Of a DNA stretch of 36,334 nucleotides, positions 8,089 through 16,843 are shown one piece after another. How positions within the stretch are numbered: the first letter of the stretch is position 1; the number at the start of each line of letters is the position of its first letter. This DNA is from a bacterium. Lineage in GTDB: Bacteria > SM23-31. The stretch spans positions 1 to 36,334 of the forward strand of contig JANQEH010000132.1 in the NCBI GenBank assembly GCA_028278455.1, read 5' to 3'. The position numbers and the translations under genes are program-made. Below the pieces are notes generated by a model. It had not been told where the DNA came from, made no database searches, and saw nothing but the letters and a program-made list of their open reading frames with translations.

Positions 8089-8158
8089 TTATTTCTCCTG
8101 TTTATCACAGGGCTCCGCGCCAATATTCCGACACTTCACTCTCGCCCATTTATTCATC

Positions 8159-8219
8159 AATTCCGAGTCGTTTATCCATCCCTCAAACACAAGTCATACT
8201 TATTATACATCTCGGAATT
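8159..8219. repeat. 9-bp inverted repeat bracketing the clpC promoter
   Basis: AATTCCGAG (8159-8167) and CTCGGAATT (8211-8219) are perfect inverted repeats 43 bp apart. One arm lies immediately upstream of the candidate clpC -10 box, in the -35/-10 spacer. The other is in the leader, about 70 nt before the clpC start codon. Because the first arm is upstream of transcription from that promoter, this looks more like a paired protein-binding site than an RNA hairpin. It would form an RNA stem only in read-through transcripts from mcsB. Confidence 0.35.
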
Positions 8220-8232
8220 TTTTGTGTTTCAA
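8202..8232 (-). promoter_or_regulatory. Candidate internal promoter of clpC
   Basis: On the minus strand a perfect TATAAT (8202-8207) is preceded, 19 bp upstream, by TTGAAA (8227-8232). It lies in the 187-bp mcsB-clpC gap, the only sizeable gap in the prfB-to-clpC run, and would give a leader of about 110 nt. The 19-bp spacing is longer than ideal. I saw no CtsR heptad repeat or CIRCE element here. Confidence 0.4.
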
Positions 8233-8275
8233 TTTAAATTAAAATACTAATTTTTTAAAACCTTAGCAAGAATTA

Positions 8276-9334
8276 TTAGAGCACACTTCTGAGTTTGAGT
8301 TTTTTCCTGATAAACTCCGCCCGGAAGCTGTCAATTTCCTTCTGATCCTGCTTCATCCTGCTGATCTTTGCTATATGCATCGGCTGACATTGAACAATCA
8401 GTTGATTAATCGTAGAAGGCTTTATGGGTTTAATTATTCCCAGGCTGCTGCCCAGCCTGAGGGCTGATAGCAGACTGAGAAGCTCGAATGTACTCATCAA
8501 CCTTGCACTGCTGATTATACCTAATGCTCTATACACCTTATCTTCCAGTTGAATACCCATTTCCTTTTGAAGCTTCAGTCTTGCCTTATTCTCCATCGAC
8601 AGGATTTTCCTTGCAACTATTTTCAGTCTTTTGAGAATTTCATCCTGTTCATAACCAAGCGTCGTCTGATTGGATATTTGGAAAATATTCCCGACTATAT
8701 CCGAACCTTCACCGTAAATTCCTCTTACAGCTATACCGGCTGGAATAAGGTATTTCAAAAAATCTTCCATCTGCCTTGTAAGCGCCAAACCGGGTAAATG
8801 GCAAAGGAATGAAACTCTTAAAGCTGTTCCGACATTAGTTGGGCAGGCTGTCAGGTAACCATACTTATCCGATAAACTGTATTTAATATACCTTCCGAGT
8901 TCGCTGTCAATTTTATCAGCCCTTTTCCACGAATTCATTACCGATAGCCCCGGTTTAATCACCTGAAGTCTTAGATGGTCCTCTTCATTGACCATTACAG
9001 AAGCTTCTTCACTATTTTCAAGGAGCATCGCTCTTTTATAAGAGAGCGAGAGGAAAGCCGGGCTGATCTGGTGCCTCTCAACAAGAAATTTACGGTTTAT
9101 ATCAGATAATTTCTGAAAGCTTATAAACCTGAATTTTTTAAGCGCAGGAGAATTTTTCCGTGTCTCCTGAATTATCTCTATTACTCTCTTTAGGCCTGCT
9201 TCGCTGGCCCAGTTCGGGAAAGGAATAGAATCTATATTCCTTGCAAGCCTTACTCTCGTACTGAGGATTATATCAGATTGTCTGGTATTACTATCAAGCC
9301 ATCCCGGTTTCTTTGCTGAGAAGTTATTATTCAT
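8276..9334 (-). CDS. mcsB: Protein-arginine kinase McsB
   Basis: 352 aa, slightly shorter than B. subtilis McsB. It is a phosphagen-kinase-like enzyme that phosphorylates arginines on misfolded proteins and marks them for ClpC-ClpP. The signature blocks are present: ILSTRVRLARN (about 23-33), NEEDHLRLQ (116-124), the catalytic CPTNVGTALR with C164, and the nucleotide/acceptor loop GIYGEGSDIVGNIFQISN (about 205-222). The C-terminal block is IDSFRAEFIR where typical McsB proteins have RDxxRAxxIR; that Arg-to-Ile change falls near the allosteric phosphoarginine pocket. Its ATG overlaps the end of mcsA by 8 nt, so translation is coupled. Confidence 0.95.
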   Translation of the reverse strand: MNNNFSAKKPGWLDSNTRQSDIILSTRVRLARNIDSIPFPNWASEAGLKRVIEIIQETRKNSPALKKFRFISFQKLSDINRKFLVERHQISPAFLSLSYKRAMLLENSEEASVMVNEEDHLRLQVIKPGLSVMNSWKRADKIDSELGRYIKYSLSDKYGYLTACPTNVGTALRVSFLCHLPGLALTRQMEDFLKYLIPAGIAVRGIYGEGSDIVGNIFQISNQTTLGYEQDEILKRLKIVARKILSMENKARLKLQKEMGIQLEDKVYRALGIISSARLMSTFELLSLLSALRLGSSLGIIKPIKPSTINQLIVQCQPMHIAKISRMKQDQKEIDSFRAEFIRKKLKLRSVL

Positions 9335-9842
9335 TTTCCGGCTTACTATTATTTAATAACATTTTAATTCGGTCCCTTAGTTCCGCAGCATATTCGAAAT
9401 TTTCACTCCTGACTGCTGTTTCCAGTTTTGATTTAAGGGCATCGATCTCCTTGAACCGTTCTTCGAAGTCAATTGCTGCTTTGACTTCTTTTTCCGGTAT
9501 GTGAGCGGTTGTACCGTGATACCGGTGCAGAATCCTCTTCAGTTCTGACTCAAAGGCATTGTAACAATTTCCGCAGCCCAAAAGACCTGAATCCAGAAAT
9601 CTTTTTAAAGACATTGAACAATTTTTGCAAACTACATTTTCAGTCTTAGTTTGCTCATCCACTACTTTCTCAATTATCCCCGAAAGCATACTCCCCATCA
9701 ATGTCGATAAGTGAGCAAGAGGATTATTTATCCCCTTGGTTTGGGCGCATTGATAACACAGATTCATCTCCTTTTTCTGGTTATTATTGATCTGAGTTAT
9801 CTTAATTGAAGCTTCGTTTTTGTTACATATCTCGCATTTCAT
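9327..9842 (-). CDS. mcsA: McsA, zinc-binding activator of McsB
   Basis: 171 aa. Two pairs of CxxC motifs (CEICN at 3-7, CYQC at 29-32; CKNC at 72-75, CGNC near 90-93) form the zinc-binding halves typical of McsA. The C-terminal 45 residues carry a UVR motif (IDALKSKLETAVRSENFEYA and on to RDRI), which is shared with UvrB and the ClpC middle domain. McsA stimulates the McsB kinase and links it to ClpC. The ATG overlaps the lolD stop by 4 nt (ATGA) and the gene overlaps mcsB by 8 nt, so lolD-mcsA-mcsB is translationally coupled. In Firmicutes the gene in front of mcsA is normally ctsR; here it is lolD. Confidence 0.92.
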   Translation of the reverse strand: MKCEICNKNEASIKITQINNNQKKEMNLCYQCAQTKGINNPLAHLSTLMGSMLSGIIEKVVDEQTKTENVVCKNCSMSLKRFLDSGLLGCGNCYNAFESELKRILHRYHGTTAHIPEKEVKAAIDFEERFKEIDALKSKLETAVRSENFEYAAELRDRIKMLLNNSKPENE

Positions 9843-10519
9843 TTCAGCTGCCCGTCTGCAAGTGTATATATTCTGTCTGTCCGCGAGGCTATGCTTTCGT
9901 TATGGGTAACCACAAGAAAAGTTTTACCTGTATCGCGGCTCAGATCAAGCATGAGCCCATAAACAGCCTCTCCGTTGCTTTTATCCAGATTGCCTGTCGG
10001 CTCATCAGCAAGTACAATTAACGGATCGTTAATCAGTGCCCTTGCGACAGCAACTCTCTGAAGCTCACCCCCGGAAAGCTCAGCCGGTTTATGGTCAAGC
10101 CTGTCTCCGAGTCCAACCTTTAATAAATAGTCTTCAGCCTGCTTAAATACACTGTCCTTTGGAGAACGTTTAATCAAACCCGGCATAGCAGCATTTTCAA
10201 GAGCTGTGAACTCCGGAAGCAGATAATGGAACTGAAAAATAAATCCTATTTTTTTGTTTCTTAATGCTGCCAGTCTTTGTTCATCCGAATCACTTATTAT
10301 TTCTCCATCGATGATCAGGTGCCCTTTGTCCGGCCGGTCTAAAGTACCGAGAATACTCAACAATGTACTTTTACCTGATCCCGAAATCCCGAGGATAGAC
10401 GATATTTCACCTTTCTTAAGCGATAGATCGATACCTTTCAGGACTTCGAGTTTTCTCTTACCGAGCATATAGCTTTTATGTAAATTTTCAGCTCTTAAAA
10501 CCGTATTATTTTCTACCAT
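9839..10519 (-). CDS. lolD: Lipoprotein-releasing ABC transporter ATPase LolD
   Basis: 226 aa, the usual LolD/MacB ATPase length. It has Walker A GISGSGKST (about 43-51), Q-loop FIFQFHYLLPEF, signature LSGGELQRVAVARAL, Walker B LIVLADEPTGNLD and the switch His in VVTHN. It hydrolyses ATP on the cytoplasmic face to power extraction of outer-membrane lipoproteins from the inner membrane by LolC/LolE. The two LolC/E-type permeases lie directly upstream (11-nt gap), which separates it from other FtsE/MacB-like ATPases. AGGA lies about 9 nt before the ATG. Its stop overlaps the mcsA start. Confidence 0.93.
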   Translation of the reverse strand: MVENNTVLRAENLHKSYMLGKRKLEVLKGIDLSLKKGEISSILGISGSGKSTLLSILGTLDRPDKGHLIIDGEIISDSDEQRLAALRNKKIGFIFQFHYLLPEFTALENAAMPGLIKRSPKDSVFKQAEDYLLKVGLGDRLDHKPAELSGGELQRVAVARALINDPLIVLADEPTGNLDKSNGEAVYGLMLDLSRDTGKTFLVVTHNESIASRTDRIYTLADGQLK

Positions 10520-10530
10520 CTATCTTGATC

Positions 10531-11760
10531 CTATTCATATTTTAATGCTTTAGAAGGTACCAGCTTTGCAGCAGAGCCGGCAGGATAGATCGTTGCAATA
10601 AAAGTCAGTATAATTGAGATCACGCCAATAAGGATGAAGTCTACAGCCTGAATTGAAACAGGAAGAAAATCGATAATATATACTGAAGTCGGTAGTGTGA
10701 TAAAGTTAAACTTCTGCTGGAGAATGCATACAGTAAATCCGGTGACAAGTCCGAGAATAGTACCTGTTCCCCCGATGGTCATTCCATTCAGAATGAATAT
10801 CTTTCGGATCTCTTTATCAGAAGCTCCCATCGATTTCAGCATCCCGATCTCTTTGCGTTTTTCCAATACCAGCATTATCAACGCACTTGCTATACTGAAA
10901 CTCGCAACAACAATCATAAGGCTCAGGACGATAAGCGCTGCCCATTTTTCAAGTTTCATCGATACAAAAAGGTTCCTGTGTAGCTCGTACCATGTATTAA
11001 CTGAATGATCACCCTCATACAACTCCCTTATGTGAGGTGCAATCAGGTCTGTATCTTCGATACTTTCGGCATCAACATCTATACCCGATACAGCATTCCT
11101 CATCTGAAAAAGCCTCTGAGCAGCATCCAGTTCAACATATGCATACATATAATCGAATTCGCCTATCTCTGATTCAAATATTCCCGTTACGATGAATCTT
11201 AGAACTCTCGGTCTTGCGAAATATTTACCCAGCCCTCTCAGGCTCCAAATTATCAATTCATCACCCGGTACTATTGCAAGCTCATCAACCACACCCTTGC
11301 CAACGACAATACCCCTTTTCCTTTCGGTTACCCCCTCCCCCTTGAAATCAGTTGTCCCAAGTATGATCTTTCTGCGAAACTCCGAAACTCCGTCAATTGT
11401 ATTCAGGTCGATCCCCTTGAGATTTACTACCTTTCTGTATCTGGGTGCCTGGATCATAACTTTCTCCTGAATATAGGGGGATGATGCCTTTACACCCTGT
11501 ATATCTTCCAGTTTCTCCATTATCATGTCATGGTCGGTGATATTATTCTCCCCCTTGCTGACTATCCTGACATGGCTGTCAAACGCAAGGAATCTATCAA
11601 GAACGATCGATTCAAATCCATTCATAACCGACAATATGATCGATATGCATCCGACACCGAGAAATATCACAATGAACGAAAAGAAAGTAGTAAAAGAAAT
11701 AAATCCCGTTCTTTTCTTAGATCTGAGATATCTGTTCGATATAAATGATTCAAATGTCAT
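10531..11760 (-). CDS. lolE: Lipoprotein-releasing permease, LolC/LolE family (second copy)
   Basis: 409 aa with the FtsX/MacB-PCD layout. An N-terminal membrane helix (about 20-45, FTTFFSFIVIFLGVGCISII) precedes a large periplasmic domain (about 50-265). Three C-terminal helices (about 270-400) include EKRKEIGMLKSMGASDKEI, the cytoplasmic coupling-helix motif that contacts LolD. It starts 3 nt after the stop of the upstream paralog. Both are 409 aa, and the pair with lolD forms a heteromeric LolCDE complex. Assigning this copy as LolE rather than LolC is by position only. Confidence 0.88.
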   Translation of the reverse strand: MTFESFISNRYLRSKKRTGFISFTTFFSFIVIFLGVGCISIILSVMNGFESIVLDRFLAFDSHVRIVSKGENNITDHDMIMEKLEDIQGVKASSPYIQEKVMIQAPRYRKVVNLKGIDLNTIDGVSEFRRKIILGTTDFKGEGVTERKRGIVVGKGVVDELAIVPGDELIIWSLRGLGKYFARPRVLRFIVTGIFESEIGEFDYMYAYVELDAAQRLFQMRNAVSGIDVDAESIEDTDLIAPHIRELYEGDHSVNTWYELHRNLFVSMKLEKWAALIVLSLMIVVASFSIASALIMLVLEKRKEIGMLKSMGASDKEIRKIFILNGMTIGGTGTILGLVTGFTVCILQQKFNFITLPTSVYIIDFLPVSIQAVDFILIGVISIILTFIATIYPAGSAAKLVPSKALKYE

Positions 11761-11763
11761 GGT

Positions 11764-12993
11764 CTATTCTATCCTCACTGCTTCCGAAGGCTGCAATCTT
11801 GCAGCTTTCCATGCAGGATATACTGTCGCGATTATGCATAATACAAGCGCTATAGTGTTTATCAGGAGGAAATTCGAAAGTACCAGATCTACCGGTACAT
11901 CACTAATGTAATAAACGTCTTTATCTATTGTAACCAGGCCGTATTCATTCTGAAGCCAGCCTATAAAATAAGCAAGGCCGGATCCGAAAATTACAGCTGT
12001 AACACCTATTATGAATCCATCTATCATAAATATTTTCAGTATTGACCGAGATGACGAACCCATAGATTTGAGTATTCCTATATCTCTCTGCTTTTCCACT
12101 ACTATTAAAATCAGAGTGCTTATAAGATTGATCCCGGCAACAAGGACGATCATCCCGAATGCGATCAGGATCGGCAGTTTCGTAAAGCTGATCCAGTTGA
12201 ACAGGAAGATATTCATCTCATACCACGACTGCGCCATGAACGGGTATTTATAGTCTTCGCGCAGCCGGATCGCCATTTCTCGCGAAAGCGACTCATCGTG
12301 AAGCATAATATCCATACCCGAAATGGCCCCGGGCATTCGGAAAAATCCCTGAGCCTGATCGAGACTAATAAATGCGTACAAATTATCGAAATCGCTCATC
12401 CCGAAGTTATAAACAGCCCTGACCTCAAACAGGTCCTGATCCATATCAGGAACGATACCGGGAGAAATGTTTTCGAGGTTGGCTATGATGATGTAATTCC
12501 CCACTTCTACTCCGAGCTTAGCCGCCAGGCCTGAGCCTAATACAATCCCGGAGACATCATCCTCATTCATACTGAACTCAAACTCACCCTCAGTGATATA
12601 AGACCTGATGTCGATCAGCCTGTTGAACTGCTCCGGATCTATACCCCGGATCAGTACACCATCTGAGACTGGATCAAACCTGATTATGCACTCTTTTTCA
12701 ATATATGGAGAGACAGCTTCGACCTCTTCATATTCCCTGATCTTAGCAAGTTCTTCTTCTGCATTTCTGATCCCGCCGCGGTATGAATATAATTTCAGAT
12801 GTGCCTGAAAACCTATCACCTTATTTTTGACAGCATTCTCAAAGCCGTTCAGGACACCCAGGGTGAGAATAAGTGAGGCAATACCTATAGCAAGCCCTGC
12901 AATAGAAATGTAAGTGATCAGGGTTATAAACCCTGTTTCTTTTTTCTGGACAAGATAACTTTTTGCTATAAGATACTCATAAGCCATTATCAT
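11764..12993 (-). CDS. lolC: Lipoprotein-releasing permease, LolC/LolE family (first copy)
   Basis: 409 aa from the first ATG; a second ATG two codons later (12985-12987) has better spacing from GGA and may be the true start. It has the same layout as its neighbour: YEYLIAKSYLVQKKETGFI start, first helix (about 22-50) ending in LNGFE, a periplasmic domain, then three helices with VEKQRDIGILKSMGSSSRSI as the coupling helix. It extracts mature lipoproteins for hand-over to LolA. The 8-nt gap after lysS and 3-nt gap to the next copy put it in the prfB-lysS operon. LolC versus LolE cannot be decided from the sequence alone. Confidence 0.88.
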   Translation of the reverse strand: MIMAYEYLIAKSYLVQKKETGFITLITYISIAGLAIGIASLILTLGVLNGFENAVKNKVIGFQAHLKLYSYRGGIRNAEEELAKIREYEEVEAVSPYIEKECIIRFDPVSDGVLIRGIDPEQFNRLIDIRSYITEGEFEFSMNEDDVSGIVLGSGLAAKLGVEVGNYIIIANLENISPGIVPDMDQDLFEVRAVYNFGMSDFDNLYAFISLDQAQGFFRMPGAISGMDIMLHDESLSREMAIRLREDYKYPFMAQSWYEMNIFLFNWISFTKLPILIAFGMIVLVAGINLISTLILIVVEKQRDIGILKSMGSSSRSILKIFMIDGFIIGVTAVIFGSGLAYFIGWLQNEYGLVTIDKDVYYISDVPVDLVLSNFLLINTIALVLCIIATVYPAWKAARLQPSEAVRIE

Positions 12994-13001
12994 TCCATTT
13001 G

Positions 13002-14513
13002 TTATTCCGTTCTTGGTTTCATCTGCGGAAATAGAATAACATCGCGTATCGATGTTGTATCGGTCATCAGCATCGTAAGCCTGTCTATACCAATTCCGAG
13101 TCCTGTTGTCGGAGGCATACCATACTCAAGAGCCATGATATAATCTTCATCCAGCACCTGCGCTTCTTCATCACCGAGCCTGCTTTTTTCCATCTGCTCA
13201 AGAAATCTCTGTTTCTGATCCTGGGGATCGTTCAACTCAGAATAACCGTTCGCAATCTCAAAACCACAGACTACAGCCTCAAACCGCTCTGTCATATCGG
13301 GTTTTTCGGGATTACGTTTGGCAAGAGGTGAAATCTCTGCAGGATAGTCTATTATAAAGGTCGGCCTTACAATTTTACCTTCTACATATTCACCATAAAT
13401 TTCTTCTACGATCTTACCCGGTCCCCAAAAATCTTCAATCTCTATCTCCAGATCATCCGCATATTTCTTCAATTCATCTATCGAAGCGCCCTCGACTTTG
13501 AATCCAGTATATCTTTTTACGGCATCGAACATCGAAAGCCTCTCCCAGGGAGGCGCAAAATTAATTTTGTTTCCTTGAAATTCGAGCTCCATAGTACCGA
13601 AAACTTCCTTAGCTATATCTGCGACAAGATTCTCTGTAAGCTCCATCATATATTCATAATTATTGTAAGCGACATACAACTCCATCATTGTAAATTCCGG
13701 ATTATGTATACGGTCGATCCCTTCATTCCTAAAATCTTTTGATATCTCGAAGACACCGTCAAATCCGCCTACAATAAGCCTTTTCAGGTAAAGTTCATCT
13801 GCTATTCTCAGATACAGATCCACTCCAAGTGTATTATGAAATGTTTTGAACGGCCTAGCCGAGGCTCCCCCGTATATCGGCTGGAGAACAGGTGTTTCTA
13901 CTTCGATGAAATTCTTATTCTCCAGTAATTTCCTCATTGTCGAAACGATCTTTGCCCTTTTTACAAAGACATCCTTGACTTCCACATTAACTGCCAGATC
14001 GAGGTATCTTCGACGGTACCTGAGCTCCTTGTCTGCAAACGCGTCATGTGTGATGATTTTGCCGTCCACCTCTTCCTCCTTTACAACCGGCAACGGCAGA
14101 AGGGATTTCGTCAACAGTTGAAGATCGGCCGCTAAAACTGTTATCTCTTCGGTACGTGTTTTGAATACTTTACCTTTAATTCCTACGAAATCTCCAATAT
14201 CAAGTAATTTGAAGATCTCGAATTTATCGTCGCCTACCTGGTCTTTTCTGATATATAACTGCATTTTTCCTTTATAATCTCTGATATGGGAAAACACCGC
14301 TTTTCCCATCTTGCGGACAGCAATGATCCTTCCGGCAATTGCGACTTCTTCCTCGCTTTTTTCCAGTTGCTCGAATTTCTCTATGATCTCCGTACTGTAG
14401 TGTGTTCTGTCAAACCTGGTAGGATATGGATCCACACCCAGCTCTTTCAGCTTATTGAGTTTTTCAAGCTTGACATCTCTCAGATCACTGCCATAACTTC
14501 CTTCATTATCCAA
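13002..14513 (-). CDS. lysS: Lysyl-tRNA synthetase, class II
   Basis: 503 aa (E. coli LysS 505). The N-terminal OB-fold anticodon-binding domain (about 50-145, including VAIAGRIIAVRKMGKAVF) is followed by the class II catalytic core. Motif 2 lies at DVFEISKDFRNEGIDRIHNPEFTMME. The GGASARPFKTFHN block and motif 3 (GLGIGIDRLTMLMT) near the C-terminus are diagnostic of LysRS. It charges tRNA-Lys in the cytoplasm. The start is a TTG at 14511-14513 with AGGAG 8 nt upstream. The prfB-lysS adjacency is found in many bacteria; here alr is inserted between them. No T-box or lysine riboswitch precedes it. Confidence 0.97.
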   Translation of the reverse strand: MDNEGSYGSDLRDVKLEKLNKLKELGVDPYPTRFDRTHYSTEIIEKFEQLEKSEEEVAIAGRIIAVRKMGKAVFSHIRDYKGKMQLYIRKDQVGDDKFEIFKLLDIGDFVGIKGKVFKTRTEEITVLAADLQLLTKSLLPLPVVKEEEVDGKIITHDAFADKELRYRRRYLDLAVNVEVKDVFVKRAKIVSTMRKLLENKNFIEVETPVLQPIYGGASARPFKTFHNTLGVDLYLRIADELYLKRLIVGGFDGVFEISKDFRNEGIDRIHNPEFTMMELYVAYNNYEYMMELTENLVADIAKEVFGTMELEFQGNKINFAPPWERLSMFDAVKRYTGFKVEGASIDELKKYADDLEIEIEDFWGPGKIVEEIYGEYVEGKIVRPTFIIDYPAEISPLAKRNPEKPDMTERFEAVVCGFEIANGYSELNDPQDQKQRFLEQMEKSRLGDEEAQVLDEDYIMALEYGMPPTTGLGIGIDRLTMLMTDTTSIRDVILFPQMKPRTE

Positions 14514-14526
14514 TTTTGTATCTCCT

Positions 14527-15651
14527 TTACTTATTCACACCCTGGATATATCGTCTGGGTACTCTTTTCGATATTCCGCAAGTAACCTCATACGGAATTG
14601 TATTTAATTTGTCACACCATTCATCTATACTGATCTCTTCAGCTCCCTGTTTACCGAACAGGACTACCTCATCTCCGTGCTTTATCCCGTTATTGTGTCC
14701 TGTATCTACCATAATAGCATCCATTTCAACCCTGCCGACTATCGGATATCTTATACCTTTGATCAGAACATAACCGTTATTAGAGAATAATCTGTTAACT
14801 CCATCTGCATAACCAGCGGGAATATATGCTATTTTTGTGTCACTTTCAGTGGTAAATGTTCTCGAATACCCGAAACTCTCTCCCGCTCTGAAATCCTTGA
14901 TCTCCGATACATATGACTTGAATGACATTACTGGCTTCAGGTCTGATACTTGTCTACATGAATCTGAAGGATAATAACCGTACAATGACAAACCCGGTCT
15001 GACTGTATTTAAATTAGCCTCAGGAATCCTAAGGGATGCAGCCGAATTTGCAGCATGAATAACTGGAATACCAAAGGGCAGTTTATTAACTACTACGTTG
15101 AGTCTATTGAGCTGCTCATATGTGAATTCCAGGTTTTCCCAGTCTGCAGCAGCAAAGTGTGTGTATATACCTTTGATCTGGACATTGTCTAATTTACTTA
15201 TCTTTATTATTTTCTCAAGATCCCTATTATAATCAAAACCAGGCCTGTGCATCCCGGTATCGATATTAAGGTGTATGACACCTTCAAGCCCGTATTTTCT
15301 GCAAATCTCAGATATCTTCAAGCCGGTGTCCGGATTATCAACAGTAAGTTCTACATTGTTCCTCAATGCTTCTTCTATTTCTTCTTCAAGCGGCCTAACC
15401 ATTGCAAGGATCGGGATAGTGATACCGGAATTTCTTAAATCGATCGCCTCAAAAACATAAGCTGTACAAATGAAACCTGCACCGAGCTTTTCGAGTTCCT
15501 TTGAAATAACCACTTTGCCATGACCGTAAGCATCAGCTTTAACTGCAGCGGCAACGTTAGCCGGGAACGCTTTCTCTGCTATCAGCGTGAAATTATGCCT
15601 GAAAGCGTCAAGATCTATCTCTGCATATGTTCCCCTGTTTTCAAAAGACAT
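14527..15651 (-). CDS. alr: Alanine racemase
   Basis: 374 aa, typical length. The N-terminal PLP barrel has AAVKADAYGHG with the PLP lysine K38. The C-terminal beta domain contains FGYSRTF with the second catalytic Tyr, then IPAGYADGVNR and GRVEMDAIMVD, which are conserved Alr blocks. It interconverts L- and D-alanine for peptidoglycan. Its ATG shares one base with the prfB stop (TGATG), so it is translationally coupled to RF2, and it ends 13 nt before lysS. No signal peptide, so cytoplasmic. Confidence 0.96.
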   Translation of the reverse strand: MSFENRGTYAEIDLDAFRHNFTLIAEKAFPANVAAAVKADAYGHGKVVISKELEKLGAGFICTAYVFEAIDLRNSGITIPILAMVRPLEEEIEEALRNNVELTVDNPDTGLKISEICRKYGLEGVIHLNIDTGMHRPGFDYNRDLEKIIKISKLDNVQIKGIYTHFAAADWENLEFTYEQLNRLNVVVNKLPFGIPVIHAANSAASLRIPEANLNTVRPGLSLYGYYPSDSCRQVSDLKPVMSFKSYVSEIKDFRAGESFGYSRTFTTESDTKIAYIPAGYADGVNRLFSNNGYVLIKGIRYPIVGRVEMDAIMVDTGHNNGIKHGDEVVLFGKQGAEEISIDEWCDKLNTIPYEVTCGISKRVPRRYIQGVNK

Positions 15652-16758
15652 CAGCTGCTTTTTTCCTTTCTCAACAACAGGTACGCTGTTACGAAATTGT
15701 CAAGCTCACCTCCCAGGACAGCCTGAACATTTCCGGTCTCCACACTCGTTCTGTGGTCCTTCACCATGTTGTACGGATGAAGAATATATGATCTTATCTG
15801 GTTTCCCCAACCGATCTCGGTTTTGCTCTTTTCAAGCTCCCCGATCTTCGCCTCCTCCTCTTCCCTTTTTTGCGTATACAATCTTGATTTAAGTATTTTC
15901 AGTGCGTTTTCTTTGTTCTTATGCTGTGATCTCTGGCTCTGGCAGGAAACTACGATTCTCGTTTCAAGGTGGGTAATCCTTACCGCAGAGTCTGTCTTGT
16001 TTACGTGCTGCCCACCCGCACCGCTTGCCCTGAACGTATCTATCCGTATGTCTTTCGGACTAACCTCGATTGAAATATTATCGCTTATATCCGGGTAGAC
16101 AAAAACCGATGCGAAAGAGGTATGCCTTCTTCTATTAGTGTCGAAAGGAGATATCCTCACAAGCCTGTGAACACCGATCTCTGCCTTTGCATAACCGTAG
16201 ATATTCTTCCCTTTTATTTCTATCGATACACTCTTGATACCTGCTTCATCAGCATTCTGCAAATCCAGTACCTCTGATTTGAAACCCCTTAATTCAAACC
16301 ATCTGAGGTACATTCTCATAAGCATTTCCGCCCAGTCCTGTGACTCGGTTCCGCCTGCACCGGGATGAATAGTTAGTATTGCATTTTTGTCATCATCTTC
16401 TCCATCCAGCATCAGGTCAAGCTCAAGAGACTCAACCTTTTTCAGGAGGATAACAACTTCTTTCTCAATTTCTGAAACTGATTCAGGATCATCTTCACCT
16501 ACAGTCAGGTCGAACAGTTCTTTCAGGTCACCATAATCACCTTTTAAACCTCTGTATATTTCGATCGAGTCTTTCAAACCGCTCAGTTTCTTCAGAGTAT
16601 TCTGAGCATTCTCCTGGTTATTCCAGAAATCGTCTCCGGTGGTAACTTTCTCAAGTTTAGACACTTCATTTAACTTAGAATCGATGTCAAAGATACTCCC
16701 GGATTTTATTTATTCTGCCATCCAATGAATTCAGCTCGCTTCCAATATCTATGTTCAT
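15651..16758 (-). CDS. prfB: Peptide chain release factor 2 with +1 programmed frameshift
   Basis: The gene starts at the ATG at 16756-16758, preceded by GGAGGA. Codons 1-23 end in CTT followed by an in-frame TGA (16687-16689). Shifting +1 at CTT-TGA-C continues into the main frame for about 368 aa in total, close to E. coli RF2 (365). The 23-residue leader ends in IREYL and is followed by D-IDSKLNEV, then the known domain containing DDFWNNQENAQ. RF2 identity comes from the SPF tripeptide (VRISPFDTNRRRH), which reads UGA/UAA, and the GGQ motif (GAGGQHVNKTDSAVRITH) that triggers peptide release. A model beginning at the downstream GTG (16664) misses the first 31 residues. A promoter with good boxes precedes it. 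Confidence 0.95.
16687..16700 (-). promoter_or_regulatory. RF2 autoregulatory +1 frameshift site
   Basis: On the minus strand GGGAG-TAT-CTT-TGA-C. A Shine-Dalgarno-like GGGAG lies 3 nt before the CTT slippery codon and the UGA stop, followed by C, which is a poor termination context. It differs from the E. coli site by one base over the 15 nt GGGGGTATCTTTGAC. Low RF2 lets ribosomes pause at UGA and slip +1, so RF2 controls its own synthesis. Confidence 0.92.
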
Positions 16759-16843
16759 ACAATCCTCCGGGAAATCATCCCATTCTGCGCTTATTTTATA
16801 AGTCTATAAATAACAACAACATCCGAACATTATTCAAACTTAA

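Noticed and set aside
8089-8275. CtsR box or CIRCE element before clpC
   Set aside because: No GGTCAAA heptad repeat and no TTAGCACTC-N9-GAGTGCTAA; only an unrelated 9-bp inverted repeat is present.
14514-14526. T-box or lysine riboswitch before lysS
   Set aside because: Only 13 nt separate alr and lysS and there is no long leader; lysS is read through from the prfB promoter.
16687-16689. In-frame TGA as a disabling mutation of prfB
   Set aside because: It is the regular RF2 frameshift stop with slippery CTT, following C and an upstream Shine-Dalgarno-like element.
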